This document shows positions 12,431-25,660 of a stretch of 64,000 bases of DNA, in pieces. The stretch is from Acanthacorydalis orientalis (Eukaryota; Arthropoda; Insecta; Megaloptera; Corydalidae). Position 1 is the stretch's first letter; every line of letters begins with the position of its first letter. A program made the position numbers and the translations under genes. The stretch lies in NCBI GenBank assembly GCA_034766995.1, contig CM068314.1:31993208-32057207 (forward strand). Reading direction: 5' to 3'. Under the pieces are notes generated by a model. The model was not told where the DNA came from and did not search any database. It was given only the letters and a program-made list of their open reading frames with translations.

Positions 12431-13789
12431 CATGTTTTTATTCATTAGTCGACCCGCATTCCACAAAAGATCCGAATAGTTGTAACATTTTCATGTATCT
12501 GGAGCGTTCAATTGATATGTAAATTGTTCACAAAATATTTCCTTTTTTAAACTGCTCGATTGATATTAAATAGACGCGAATATTATTGGACGTTTAGCTA
12601 TTTCATCTATTTATTTTTTTACTAAATAAAACAATATATGAAACTACTGTTTTATTTTATACTAACTTTTAACCTTTAAAGAAATGCATAGCTTTATAAA
12701 CAGTTGTACTTGTTAATTATAAAAAAATATCACAAATATATCAATGAGAGTTTTTATTATAAATGAATTAATTTTATTTCACTCTTAATCTCGTAGTTTA
12801 GTTGTTGGTTTATTAAAATAACTGATACTCTACTTATTATTGTTTAACAATATTAAGTTTTAAATATTTGTATTTGGAGTGTATATACTTTTTATTAAAT
12901 TTGATAATGCGTATTTTGTAAAAATAAAGGACTTAATATTAAATGTCATTATTTTTTGGTACTTGTTTATGATTCAATTTTTGTCCATATATCATGATGG
13001 TCATATGTGAATTAGTTTTCTCTATGTATGGTTTCAATTTTCATCTTCAGGTAGATTTCAGTAGATTTTGACATGAGTTTAAATTTTTTTTCAGTCAATT
13101 TATTTTCAAAATCTTTTATAAATTTGTATTTACGTGCTTGTAAATTTGTGTATGCATATATTCTTTATTTTTGTATTAAAAGTAATCCGTAAATTACTAA
13201 TAATGGATTCTTTTTTTTTAGGTAAGACTACTAAGATGTCAACAAAAAATATTAATGTACGCTGTCAATTCTACACTAATGGAAAGTTCGAGTTTGAACT
13301 TCATTCAAAGTGATTTGAGTTGTTCTGTTCGGCGATGACTAATGAATTCTTCAAAAAAACATTTTTGATTTTATGTCTTTGTTACCAAATCCAAGCTATC
13401 CGAAAGTAAGTGAAAATGAAAATTCATCAAATTTTATATACTTTCTATACAATCTAACAATCTTCTGAGAGTCGCAATTTATTAAAAAAGATTTAAATAT
13501 TTTAACCTCTTTTTAAATCTCGTGTTCAGTGAAATATGTAACTCATTCGCCATTTAGATACACATGAATAATACACATAATAATTTTATTAATATTTCAT
13601 GCTTTAGTAATATTTTTATGTTTAATAGATATTTTTTTAATATATACATATATATATATATAATTTAATGTATTTTGATTGTATGTCTATTTTAACATAC
13701 ATACCTTCCAGTTTGAAATGTAACCATATTAGGATAAAAGTGCATTTGTATACTGTTAGATAATATAATTAATTCGAAGAGACTTCAAA

Positions 13790-14110
13790 ATCGCGTATTT
13801 TCGTGGCTTAGAAACGAATGGGTCAGATCGAGTCTAGAGTGGGTTAATTTCATTACTCGGTGGGCATTATGGCGAGTGTGGAGGAGGTGAGGGAGGGATT
13901 TCTGTTACTGCTGTTAGTCCAGATATTTAATTGGGAGCCGGTCGTCTCTTTCTCAGTTACGCTGGTGCGCTTATGTAGTGTACTATAGTGCAAACCCGAA
14001 GACTTATTTGATATAATCCCGTATACGGGAATCATGTTATGCCTTCATTACCACGAATAGAAACAGTCGGTTCATTGGAAATCGACGCAAATGACGTTCG
14101 TATTAAAAGT
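13790..14110. other. GC-elevated unique island at 13.9 kb
   Basis: Includes the G-rich run GTGTGGAGGAGGTGAGGGAG and a short palindrome CCCGTATACGGG (14018). No convincing coding frame. Confidence 0.3.
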
Positions 14111-14480
14111 GTTCTCTTGTCTCTATCATTGGTTATTATTTATTTATATGAAGTGAATTGTGTACGACAACATGCTTTGATCTTTTAATTTATTTGATGA
14201 ATGTTTGGTGTTTTGTATATATATATATATAAAACAGAAAATAAAATAAAAAAACAACACAATACATTCTATAAAATTATAATAATCAGATGTATAAATT
14301 TACTTTATAATAAATTATATCGACAATTATATCAACAAAAAAAATGATATAAACATGTAAGTGTATGTTTATTGTCGTTGCTATTTTTTATAATATATCG
14401 AGAGAAAATATAACCAAATCACAATACTGTTTTGACTTTGTCGCTAAATACATTTTTATAAATGAATTCAGTGTTCATCT

Positions 14481-14714
14481 CACAAATTACACAACACTTT
14501 TCTGATAAGAAAATATTCAATAAATCAGTAACGATCATGTTTGATTGTTGCTTATGGATATTTTAAAGACGCTTCCATAATCAATCAAGGTGTATATTTT
14601 TATATACTTAATGTTCTGAGGATGATGGTATCGCTTTCGTAATGCGCATGAGCAACAATCAAAAATGATTTATAAAGATTTATTAAAGATTGATCAGAAA
14701 AAATGTGATTTGTG
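14481..14714. mobile_element. Foldback/MITE-like inverted-repeat element
   Basis: CACAAATTACA at 14481 pairs with TGTGATTTGTG ending at 14714, and inward the arms continue to match with gaps: TTTTCTGAT, AATAAATC, and TTTGATTGTTGC (14540-14551) against GCAACAATCAAA (14652-14663). Arms are about 70 nt each with a spacer of about 90 nt. No coding capacity. The gapped, divergent arms suggest an old terminal-inverted-repeat element of unknown superfamily. Confidence 0.55.
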
Positions 14715-15066
14715 GGATAAGCAAAATATTCAAAAATAAAATTATACTTTTATAGATGAAAAATATCCTAAACTAATAAATTATTTATTATTAAAAAAAT
14801 GTAGGTTCATTATAAAAATAAAGGTGGGTATATGTTTAATAAAGTTAGTATATTTTCTTTATCGGTTTCTATACATCAGTTACATGTTTTATTTTATTTG
14901 ATTAGGATTGTTTTAGGAATAAAATACTATGTATGTATTTGCTGCTTTAATTTGAATCATCATATTGGTTTTTAAAAAAGGAATGTTGAATTCTATATAA
15001 TATTCTGTTTTATGGTGGGTTTAATTTAGTTATAAAATTAATGCGAAGACAAAGTAAATATAAAGG

Positions 15067-15069
<3 letters not shown>

Positions 15070-15138
<69 letters not shown>
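15070..15138. repeat. TA array abutting mariner copy 2
   Basis: A 69-bp pure TA run that merges with the element's GGGTCGTTTGATAAG end. Confidence 0.97.
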
Positions 15139-15140
<2 letters not shown>

Positions 15141-15952
15141 GTCGTTTGATAAGTATGGCAAAAAGCAAGTTAAACACCGTTTTTGGGAAAAAATCAACCT
15201 TATTTCTCAACATAGTCCCTATTTAGGAGTATAGACTTAGTCCAGCGAGTCTAATATTAGTCTAATATTCATTGAAGGCGTTGATGACATCCTCATTCGA
15301 CGAAAATTTCTTCCCACTGAGCCAAATTTTCAAGTTTGGGAAGAGGAAGAAATCGTACGGGGCCAAGTCCGAAGAAGAGGGTGGATGAGGAATGAAATCA
15401 AAGTCTAATTAGTAGAATTTTGCCATTTCGACTGTCGATTTGTGGGACGGCGCATTGTCCTGGTGAAAGAGCACTTTTTTGTGCGCCAATGTTGGCCGTT
15501 TTTGTTTCAGTTCTTGTTTCAGACGGTTCAATAAAGTTACATAATAAGTTCCTGGTATCGTTTTTTGCTTCATTAAGTAGTCAATCAGGATGATTCCTTG
15601 GGGATCTCTTAAAACAGTAGCCATTACTTTTCCAACCGACAAAACGGTCTTCGCCTTCTTCGACGCACTTTCATCAGTCGTTATCCATTGCTTTGACTGC
15701 TGCTTCGACTCAGGTGTGTAATGGTGGACCCATGTTTCATCCATGATGAAAAAGGCCTGCTCGTTTTTTTTAAATTTTTGCAACTGCTACAATGCTCGCT
15801 TCTAACATCTGTAGAACGTGAACAACACGTCGTTTCTTGTTGAAATTTCGTCTAAACTAGTTTGTAAAATGATAGTTGGTAGCCTTGACGTTACCAAATG
15901 ATTGGTGGTGCCATATCGTAGAAAATTTACCAAACTTATCAAACGACCCACA
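15138..15952 (-). mobile_element. Mariner family A copy 2, internally deleted, best preserved
   Basis: Ends GGGTCGTTTGATAAGTATGG (15139) and CTTATCAAACGACCCA (15935-15950) form clean inverted termini. The longest intact frame (15783 to 15409, minus, 124 codons) runs from QKFKKNEQAF through MDETWVHHYTPESKQQSKQW, GKVMATVL, LIDYL and VLFHQDNAPSHKS, so the first two catalytic Asp residues are intact. A stop follows MAKFY; beyond it, out of frame, LAPYDFFLFPNLK carries the third Asp. The DNA-binding N terminus is missing. The element sits against a 69-bp TA array at its 3' end, as expected of an element that targets TA. Confidence 0.92.
15409..15783 (-). pseudogene. Mariner transposase fragment (catalytic core, copy 2)
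   Basis: This is the open part of the transposase of copy 2, carrying the DETW and HQDNAPSHKS motifs of the DDD catalytic domain. Full-length mariner transposases are about 340-350 residues; this has 124, lacks the N-terminal paired-like DNA-binding domain, and stops before the third Asp. It cannot encode an active enzyme. Confidence 0.85.
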
Positions 15953-16569
15953 TATATACAAGTGCATTTGCAGAAAAATACGTATCGAATGCTATGAATA
16001 ATGTACCCGTGGCTGAATAAAACACGAAATCCTTTTTCGAGAGTGTACAATAAAATACATTTTTCGCCCCATATAAAATCTGTAATAATAAATAATAACA
16101 GACTTAAAACAATCTAGCAGATTATCCTTTATTAATTACAGACTAACAATTTCATTTCATTTATCCACGGAACAAATGAATGAACATTTAGTCCTGCTTC
16201 ATTTAATTTCATCTGTTGTGTTGTGTTCATATCTAAGCCTTAGGCTATGTAAATGTTTATCGATTTTTGAATAAAATATTGTAATTTCTCTTTTTTAATT
16301 TCGAAATACACAAATGTAATTTTTATATTGTTACGAATGTACGTTTGTTTTACATGTATTGTGAAAGTACAGTGGAACGTTTAAACGTATGTGTGTTTTT
16401 GATGTTATTAATGTTCCAATAATTTTTTTTCGAATATGTATGTATAAAAATACAAATACATTATATATATAATGGAGAATTATTTCATTCATTACCAATA
16501 GTTTTAGTTTGGAAACTTATTTAAATGTCATACTTGGTATTTATATTTTACATAAACACATACGTGCGT

Positions 16570-16572
16570 GTA

Positions 16573-16632
<60 letters not shown>
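16570..16632. repeat. TA array
   Basis: TATATATGTA followed by a pure TA tract of about 53 bp. Confidence 0.97.
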
Positions 16633-16637
<5 letters not shown>

Positions 16638-16969
16638 TTTCATTTTTAATTCGTTCAGAAAGTGTGTAAAAAAGACACTCATTTAATAGAATTTTTAATG
16701 TAGAATTCTAACAAGTTTTGTGTTAATTACATTTTGTATAACTATACTAGAAATGTACATACAATATGTGTATATATATATATATATATACATAATATAT
16801 AAATGTAATTACCCTTTTTCTCTGCCGCCATAAATATGTTTACAATGACTAGGATTTGTTAAAACATTCGTATTGGGATGTTTTATTTAGGCAGTGAAAT
16901 ACTTAGAAGAAATATAACTAGATTAATGTAAAATTTTGCGTTTTTATATTATTATACATTGTATATTAC

Positions 16970-16971
<2 letters not shown>

Positions 16972-17023
<52 letters not shown>
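16972..17023. repeat. TA array, 52 bp
   Basis: Pure TA tract. Confidence 0.97.
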
Positions 17024-17026
<3 letters not shown>

Positions 17027-17544
17027 CCCCGTAATCAGACCGTTATTTTAGAGAGGGGAAACACAATTTTTGAGGGAGAAATTATTTTTATGTCAAAATT
17101 GTTTAACCTCATACATAGAACCAAACTTACATGAAAATAACATCTATTTTTGAACGTGTTATTTTTAAAAAAGTAGTTACATAATTCATATTATGTAATT
17201 AGTCAAGTTATTGAACGTAAATTATTTATTAAAAGAATTAGCTAGTGAAAAATATTAACGGCCTATTTATCTTCCATATAATAATATTTTATAGCATTTT
17301 ATTATTAAATTTCGAAAATATTAACACAGAAGAAAGGAAATTGTTATAGACTTAGATGAATATTCAGGAAGTTGTTAAAAAGAGAAGATAATTTAATATA
17401 TTAATTGAATAAAAAATATCTTTTGTGATTTAAAAATAGTTTTATTTTTTTTTTGATTTAGTAAATATAAGAATTATACCTTTTGAAATTCAAAATATCT
17501 TTTGATTTTTTTTTGAATGTATGTTATTTTTTAAAATTAGACAT

Positions 17545-17900
17545 GTTCCTAGTGTATATATATAAACACTCCCGGACTCCCACGTCTAGAATTGATATCG
17601 ATATCTTGATAGTGCAATAAGGATACCATCGCACGGTTGTCCTTTTTGCCAACCTTTTGCTGACTCCGCAATGCCATTCAATAGGTCGCTCCGTATAACG
17701 ACAGACTACGATCATCATCGGCAAATGTGTGCACAGAGACAATAGGCAGGCGGTGTCTAATTGCGGGATCGTTATTGTCACCAGTCAGCCGACCCAGCAA
17801 CTAAGCACACAGTTACAATTACTGAACGGTTATACCGCACCAACTAACGAGGATATTACCGCAAAAGATTTATTCGATATGTCGAATACAATGAACGCAG
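17545..17900. other. GC-elevated unique island at 17.7 kb
   Basis: Frames of 85 (minus) and 94 (plus, 17729-18013) codons overlap on opposite strands, suggesting openness from base composition instead of coding. Contains GATATCGATATC. Confidence 0.3.
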
Positions 17901-19932
17901 TTAAAATATTTTGGTGGTTATACATTTCCGACAATTTCCGGTACAATTCAGAAGAGATTTTTTTTTGTGTTTTGGATTCAGTACTGTACCGTCGAATTAT
18001 TTGTCTTTTTTAAAACTTTCATTTAATGGACAATATTTATGATTTATTTTTTGAAAAAACACTTGTTATTTTAATATGTATGAAAGAAAACAAGTATAAT
18101 ATATAGCTGTCTCTATTTGAATAATATATAATTGTATTTTTTAGATATTTTTTATGCAATTTTATTGTGTTTATTTATGAATTTTTGATTCACATATGAA
18201 TACATTGATATTGTTGATAAATTATTATAAAAAAATAAAATTCACATAATTAAATAACCGATTATCTGATTTTAAATTAAACAAATTTAATTATTATATT
18301 TATTATTTGGCTCAAGGTAGTCAAATAATCACAATGTTTAACTGTTGATAAATTAATATGTCTCTTTTCTCTTCATCTTCTCTTTACATTTATTTATATT
18401 AGCAGTTATTTCAACTTATGAAATAATTTTACACCAATCCACTTTTGCAACAGATCAAAAATCATTTCATATGTGTTTTATTCTCTTAGGAAATCATCCA
18501 TTTTCAAAACTTTTACACGTTAGAGAATCGCATATCTAGTTTGATAACAATATTTAACAAGACTTAAAAGTTTGCTGAACTCTGAAAATTCAATAACTAT
18601 AATTATAGTTGTTCTCTGGTGTTATTTATTCTATGTAATTCCTGAGATTAAAGGTTATTAGTTTGATGATAATATATTGTTTCGAAATGTAATGTTACAC
18701 GATTAAAAAAAATTAAAAATCAAAATCGTCGATATAACTCCATGACTCTTTTTGACAGTTTTACTTTCATATAACCTTTTTTTTAGATTTAAGACATAAA
18801 TAAAAGAACAAAATGCGTACTATTCAAAATATATATCACTGTATAATTATTTAGTGTACTAAAATTTTTATTTTAAATATGTGTTATGAATGTTGAAAGG
18901 CTTTATATTATATATGTGGGTCCCTGCTTCCACTTAAAATTTCATTAAAACTGATTCAGATAAACAACTGTGATGGCATTATATTTTTTATTTTGTTTAT
19001 TTTAATGTCTGTAAGTAAATATTTCTTACTATAATGAAATTAATTTTATAAACTGATTGAATAGTAAATACAGATAGTAATAGAAAAATATTTGAAATTG
19101 TTTATATGCTATTCAACGTTAATTCAGAAATATGTATTATTTTACTGAAACTTGTGTAACTGACTTCAAGTTTAGAATGTTCGAGTAATTTTCCATGTGT
19201 ATATATATATATATATATATATTCGTGTGCATAAAATAGAAGTCACTTACAAATTTTATGCTCAAGCACAAGTAACGTAGATCGAAGCATTTATTGGAGT
19301 TCTACTCTTGAAGTTCAGTATAGATGTGAATATGTACGGCCGACCCTAGTCCCTCTGTAACGATCGAGTGGTTAATGAATAATGCCAAAGTAAGTGGTGG
19401 AGTGGAAAACGTGTCCGTTTGCCAATCTATAGACTACAGTTTTGTCTGCTTTCAGTCATTCACCAATAAAATTCCACATCACTATATACAAGCAAATGTA
19501 AAAATTGATGTCTGTTGCAATGTCTTGTTTTCAGAATTTTTTTTTTTTAAATTCTAATTCCATGCATTTAAACTCAAAGTAGATCGTTTTAACCTATATA
19601 CTGTAAAATAGTTATATTTAATTTAAAGTTGTACGATTTTGAAAAAAAACGTGCGAAGCGCTGTATTTGTAATTAAAATAAAAAAGATTAATCAAAAATA
19701 ATTGAATATAGTTTTTTGAAATGAGCAAATGTTAGCGAATCTTAAATAAACAGGAATTTTTTTTGTAAGAAGGTGAATGATAAATTGAAATCTTTAATAT
19801 AAAGAAAAAAATATTTATAGAATTTTATTTATAGAATTAAATTATAATAAATTTAAAGACAGTAGATTAAAATACAATATTTTTAATACACGTTTAAGGT
19901 AATATTAAATATCTTCAATCAAGTTTAAAGAA

Positions 19933-19988
19933 CACAGATGTATATATATATATATATATACATCTGTATATATATATATATATATATA

Positions 19989-20048
<60 letters not shown>

Positions 20049-20052
20049 TACA
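19933..20052. repeat. TA array with nested palindromes
   Basis: ACAGATG-(TA)10-CATCTGT (19934-19967) is a perfect 34-bp palindrome; CACAGAT at 19933 also pairs with ATCTGTG at 19988-19994. A pure TA run of about 48 bp follows (19995-20042), then ACATACATGCATACATAC. Confidence 0.85.
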
Positions 20053-20727
20053 TGCATACATACATACATATGACTTACTCTTCTAACAAAAAAAACTGAA
20101 CATTATAATCTATTTAGAAGAGGAATTATTTGGTTCATATTTCATGTTTATTTTTAGATCTGGTGAGAAATTGAATTAGATAATTAGCTTGAATAAATTA
20201 TCTACTTTAATTTTATATTATTTTATAGTATTCTTTGATCTTTTAAAGTTTTATAGTAATATATATATATATATATATAATACTTAATCTCTGAAAGCTC
20301 ATTTAGTGATGATAATGAAAGTGAACTTAAGAATCAACTTATATGTCGATAAATATGATTGTCATTGATACGAGCTTTTAATTCAGACCATTTGATTTTA
20401 TAAATTAACAGTTCTTTTTCTTTTATCATTGTTCTCTTGATCCGTTTTATTACGAGCTATAATTTATCAGCTGTAATACACTTTAAGCTGTAATTTCATC
20501 TGTTGTACTATCCCATATTAAGTGATATCCTTGAGTAGTTTCATCTTTTTATAGTCATTACAGACAAAGAAAGTACTGAATAATTTTATACGTTAAATCA
20601 GAAGTTTGCTAAACCAATGATTTATTATAGTAAGATAATTAAACTTTCAGGTAATTATATTTTTCACTGTTTTGTACAAGTGTTAACACAGTATAATAGT
20701 ATTTTTAGAAAGTAAAGAATGATACTT

Positions 20728-20729
<2 letters not shown>

Positions 20730-20790
<61 letters not shown>
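20730..20790. repeat. TA array, 61 bp
   Basis: Pure TA tract. Confidence 0.97.
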
Positions 20791-20792
<2 letters not shown>

Positions 20793-21570
20793 TATATAAA
20801 AATATGCAAATAACACTTTTAAATACTGTTACGTTCTTTAAAGTATATAAATATTCTTACATTTAACATTCTTCTTTTTAAATTATTATAATAAATATTT
20901 TCTAGTAAAAATGTTTAAGAAATAAATATTAATTGAAATCATCAAGTGAGTCATTATAAAAATTAGAAAATATGGAGCTATTATAATAATTATATAATAT
21001 TACAGTACTTGACGAAAATTTTAATACAAGAATAATTAATACTAATTGTTTGAATTTTTGATTTGAATAAATAGAATCATTTTCTATAAGATTGTGTTCT
21101 TTTTAACAAAATGTGCAACTAAATTGTTTTTTTTTCACATACTATTCCAACTATGATTCAATTCAAAGATTCTTAAATTATGTAGTAAAATTTTTTTTTA
21201 AAAAAATATAATTTCATACCCTGATCCTTTTCGATGTTATCAGATTATTATTTTGAATTTTAAAATAATTTTAAATAAAAGTATTATTGATGTTTCGTAA
21301 TTATAAAATGATGTTTTAAAAGAGTGATTAAATACATGCACAATGTTTAGCAATAAAAATTTTGCTGTCATTCGAATTCCTATTAAATATTATTTGAAAT
21401 TATTCAAGGCGTATAGTTGTTCTACTTTGCTATAATTATCTACAAAATATTACTTATTTAATCGTCTAATAAACGTACTCTACATTAAATAGAATTAAAT
21501 TCTAATAAAGAAGCAATCGTCGCTTTCATACATTATACACACAATTATCAGTCAACGTTCCGTGCGAAAA

Positions 21571-21735
21571 ATGTTTCATTTCATTTCAACGTTAACAATT
21601 CTATTATTCTTTCTCAATTCGATGGAACAATGTGCACGAGATGAAAATATACACATCGTACATCTTAATCTAAATCGAATGCGACATACAAGAGCTGCTC
21701 GTGACGCTTCATTTAACACGCTATTGTTAGACTAA
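21571..21735 (+). CDS. Candidate small secreted peptide, 54 codons
   Basis: A complete ATG-to-TAA frame too short for usual ORF cut-offs. The first 16 residues (FHFISTLTILLFFLNS after Met) form a strongly hydrophobic signal-peptide-like segment, with plausible cleavage near MEQCA at residues 18-22. The remaining 30 or so residues (starting RDENIHIVHLNLNRMRH) are polar and basic, with an RMRHTR site resembling a furin-type motif, and end TLLLD. The start context is GCGAAAAATG, with A at -3. The DNA is less AT-rich than its flanks. No introns or poly-A signal are evident next to it. I do not recognise the peptide; a neuropeptide- or toxin-like secreted peptide cannot be told apart from a chance frame without homologs. 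Confidence 0.3.
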   Translation: MFHFISTLTILLFFLNSMEQCARDENIHIVHLNLNRMRHTRAARDASFNTLLLD

Positions 21736-21888
21736 TATCGCAGGACTGCTCCGCCGTCACAATGTTCTTCATGTTTAATTATGCACTTAGCGTTATGTTA
21801 ATCGTACGATTAGGCTATGTGAATACGGTTAAGGATTAGTTCATTTTATGTAGATATCGGATTATATTATTGTTTCTAAAATATCTGG

Positions 21889-21890
<2 letters not shown>

Positions 21891-21945
<55 letters not shown>
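21891..21945. repeat. TA array, 55 bp
   Basis: Pure TA tract, about 155 bp after the small candidate peptide frame. Confidence 0.97.
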
Positions 21946-21948
<3 letters not shown>

Positions 21949-22585
21949 GTAACAATGATGTTTAAGAAGATCTGTATTTTAATGTAAAATGTTATACAAT
22001 TACATATTTATTTTTTGCTTTTGAATATATATTGAAATTAAATATTAATCATCTGATTAATTTTTTATAATTTCTATGGACATTTTCACTTCGTTTTTAT
22101 TTATTGGCTATGAAAATATTTGAGATCCATTTTATATTAATACAATTTCAATATTTATTTGAAGAGTAAAGAATTCTCCGAAAACTCTTTATTTACCTAA
22201 TATATTGTATGATTCAAATCTACAAATTTTATATTAACAAACGACCTTCTTCGTATTATCTGTGCAGCTTATTCGTTTATAAAAAAAATTCTATCCATTC
22301 TCGTATGTAAACAAATACATACGTTCATACATCATACACACAGTTATCCATACATTTGGAAAAATACATACATACACACACACACATAACACAAACATTC
22401 GTAAACGTATACAGTGTGTGTGTGTAAACATCAGCCTTCGTTAATCTACAGCTTTTGTTTTCGAGAGCTTTTTTATTTTTTCTGCCGGCGGGGTTCGTCT
22501 TTTTATATTATCGCGGCACATTTTTGAATTTAGACTTCTTGTGGTTAATTTAATATTCTTCATAACAGTTTATTTCTCTATTTAA

Positions 22586-22589
<4 letters not shown>

Positions 22590-22654
<65 letters not shown>
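22590..22654. repeat. TA array, 65 bp
   Basis: Pure TA tract. Confidence 0.97.
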
Positions 22655-22657
<3 letters not shown>

Positions 22658-23519
22658 CATACATGATAGTAACATTGAATATCTTTATTTTCTAGTATAT
22701 TTTAATATTTGAACGTTTTAATTTTTATTTATTTTTCATTTTACTATTATATATTTAAAGTACATACGCGTAGATTTATATTTGTAAATTATTTTCAAAA
22801 TAATGAAGCTTCAAACAAATATATCATCGTTGCAATTCATAAAATAATTATAGAAAAAATATGTTATTTCAAAGTTTAATTAATATCTTATTTGTAGAGA
22901 AAAAAACTAGAGATTTATTAAAATTATTATAAAAACCCTATTTGTTATTTAATTATAATATTTTGTTTCGCTATAATTATGGATTCAGTTAATATGATAC
23001 AAAAGTAAAATAACTGAAATAGATTTCTCAACATTTAGACCGTTATTGGTGGACTAAAATAGTGCATGGGGTTCAAGTACTATCTGTAAAATTCAGAGAA
23101 TCAATCTTGTATTAAGAAAATCTACTTATCTAGGTTTTCATATATATTATAAGCCTGATAGTTCTAGTGAAAGGGTAAAAGAAACAGAATGGAGCAGTTT
23201 AGTGAAAAAAGTTTGTAAGCCTAACTTATCTTTACTATAAGATAAATTTCGGTAAAGATTTTTTGCTTAATCGTATATAGATAAAATCGATCATAAGATG
23301 AAAATCTAAGAAGATATTTAATGAAAATATGCTGCTAAATATTCAATTTTAAAGTGTAATATGAAAATTGGAATTAATTGCAATCTGGAAACATTTTCTT
23401 CTGTATCTAACTTCAGTAAAAAAACTAAAACTGAGAATATGTGAAAGGAATTTGGTTTTTTAAGGAACTCATCTCGTCAAAATATTTTTTCCTAAGCAGA
23501 CATATTTTAATCATTGATA

Positions 23520-23991
23520 TTTAAATCAACAATCTCACTCCGTCTGGAGAAAAAGTATTTGTTCAATATATACTACCAGTCCTTACATACAGCCGTGAAA
23601 CATGGATGCTTTAGCTAAAATCATTTAGACTCCAACAACACAGAGAAGTATGGATAGATGCATGATAGGAGTAACAAGAAGAGGTAGGAAAAATAATAGA
23701 ATGGATATGAAAACAGATAGGAGTCACAGATGTAATAAGAAGAGTAAATAGTCTGAAATGGAAATAAGCGGAATATTTTGCAAGAAGAGAAGACAATCGA
23801 TGGACAACAGAAATTATTAACTGGGAACCAAGGAATATAAAAAGACAAAGAAAGAGACCAATGAACTACTGGGATAAAGAAATTAAAAATTTTATTGGAA
23901 ACCAGTGGAAAAGAGAAAAATTCAATCGTACAAAAAGGAAAATCATGGAAGAAGCTTTTATCTAGCAGTGAATTTACAGAGTCTGCTCTTG

Positions 23992-23992
<1 letters not shown>
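23520..23992 (+). mobile_element. 3' end of an RTE/BovB-like non-LTR retrotransposon
   Basis: Three shifting plus-strand frames spell the end of a reverse-transcriptase polyprotein: EKVFVQYILPVLTYSRETWM (about 23550-23610), TTQRSMDRCMIGVTRRGRKN, IGVTDVIRRVNSLKWK, AEYFARREDNRWTTEIINWE, RQRKRPMNYWDKEIK and KREKFNRTKRKIMEEAF. These follow the order of the conserved C-terminal block of RTE-type elements (LPVLTYGAETW, RSMLGITRRDRIRN, GVTDVI..., DDRWT, GRPP.RW). Stops and at least two frameshifts mark it as dead. The sequence runs directly into a 66-bp TA array, the position where RTE elements carry a simple-repeat tail. No recognisable upstream polymerase domain was found. Confidence 0.75.

Positions 23993-23994
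<2 letters not shown>

Positions 23995-24061
<67 letters not shown>
23995..24061. repeat. TA array at the tail of the RTE-like relic
   Basis: A 67-bp TA run directly after the retrotransposon's terminal coding sequence. Confidence 0.97.
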
Positions 24062-24066
<5 letters not shown>

Positions 24067-25029
24067 GCTTATTTAATTAACTATTGTCGTTTATGAAACT
24101 GTGTCGAATTTAATTGAAAAAAATTGAAATAAAGAAATGTCTGGTTCTATTTCAAGACTTTTTTTGAAAATACTTTTGAACATTTTATTCGTTTCAATAT
24201 TTTCAATAATAAAATATATAATTAATTATATAAAATCTCTCTGCGAACTTATTTAAAACAGAATATTTTTCTAAGTTTGTTAAAAACGTAGTTGAAATAA
24301 ATTGATTCAGTAAAAAAATGTGACTAATTTTTATAAATAATTGTTTTTAAAAAAACTAAACTTCTTTTTTATATACTCTTTATTTTTCAGCGCAGAAACA
24401 TAATAAAGTATTATAAAATTAATTAAACTATAAATAATTTTTAACTTTATAAAAACATTTCTTTCAAATTAACTGAGTAAAACTAACAAAAAAAAACAAT
24501 ATTTTAAAAAATTAGATAAAAAGTTATTAGTCTGTACTATATTCATATTTTTATATATTTTGAATAATAATTTATCTTTTTATAGTGAAATTTCAGTTTA
24601 ATATAAATAAATGGGCAACGTATATTACCGAATTAACATCATAACAACAATGTATAATATATTATTAGTTAATGTCTTCCGAGAAGCTTTCAAAATATTT
24701 GTATTTAGATCCTAGTATTTACTTATACCGAGGCGATAATATGTCTCCTAATAAAATATTTATCAAATTACAAATTAATTTGGCGAAATAAGCAGTTGTT
24801 TCTGATGGTTAGTTAAAATCACTTGCTGTTACATTTTCTAGAATGTAGGTAAAACTGTACTGAAAAATTAATATATTTTATAATTAGACACGTTATTTAA
24901 AATGCTTGCGTAATAAATTACTCTTTAATGTATCCTGTAATTCATTCACGTTCCTTTCCTACAGTACTTGTATGTGTGTCATGTATATAGTTTGTAAAAT
25001 GTAGACGATTGCATACAAATGTAAATTAC

Positions 25030-25660
25030 AGCCAACCCTTTTAACGTACGTAATTGATTTATAGTTCGTGGAAACACATTTATTTATAACTTCTCAAATG
25101 GAACTACAACATTGTCAGTTCTTTAATATTATTTTCATAAGTGTAAAATGTAAAGTAGATGTGCTCGTAAAACTGTTACCCTTAATAATGTCACACTTCG
25201 CGTGTCGCGAACCGTACGTGTATAATGTGACGTCATCTTTATTTAATAAACAAGTCGCGGGTGACTATGCAGATTCCACCCTTATACGTCTACCGCAAAA
25301 ACTTTACCCTACTTTATCCATCCATCGGGTTCAATGAGTCATAATGCAAACACATTATACATTCAATGACATAATACATGTAATCTGGAGCACTATTCGA
25401 CAGAAGCGAACATGTGACACGTCAAAAGTTTGAGCCGGATTGACGGTATCTTTTGTACATTTGATACACTTTGATTGGGAACAGACTTAGAGTGTCTTAG
25501 GTATTACGTATGATATGAGTGGAGGGTGAAGTTTGACGATACGAAATCAATATAAGACATGGGTTGATTCTGTGTCACGAATGTTGTGCGTCCCCTGCGA
25601 TGTGTCAAGGAAAGTCTGTCATTTTAATCAGAGCTGTATTGAGTCTTCATTCAATACACA
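25030..25660. other. GC-elevated unique island at 25.3 kb
   Basis: About 600 bp of complex, non-repetitive sequence. A plus-strand frame of 89 codons (25068-25337) starts METHLFITSQMELQHC but shows no domain, signal peptide or splice sites I can support. ACACACACACACA closes the block. Confidence 0.3.

Larger units (their letters stand above)
15953..21570. other. AT-rich gene-free stretch
   Basis: Holds the TA arrays listed and the 17.7 kb island. The frame at 19375-19557 lacks any recognisable feature. Confidence 0.55.
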
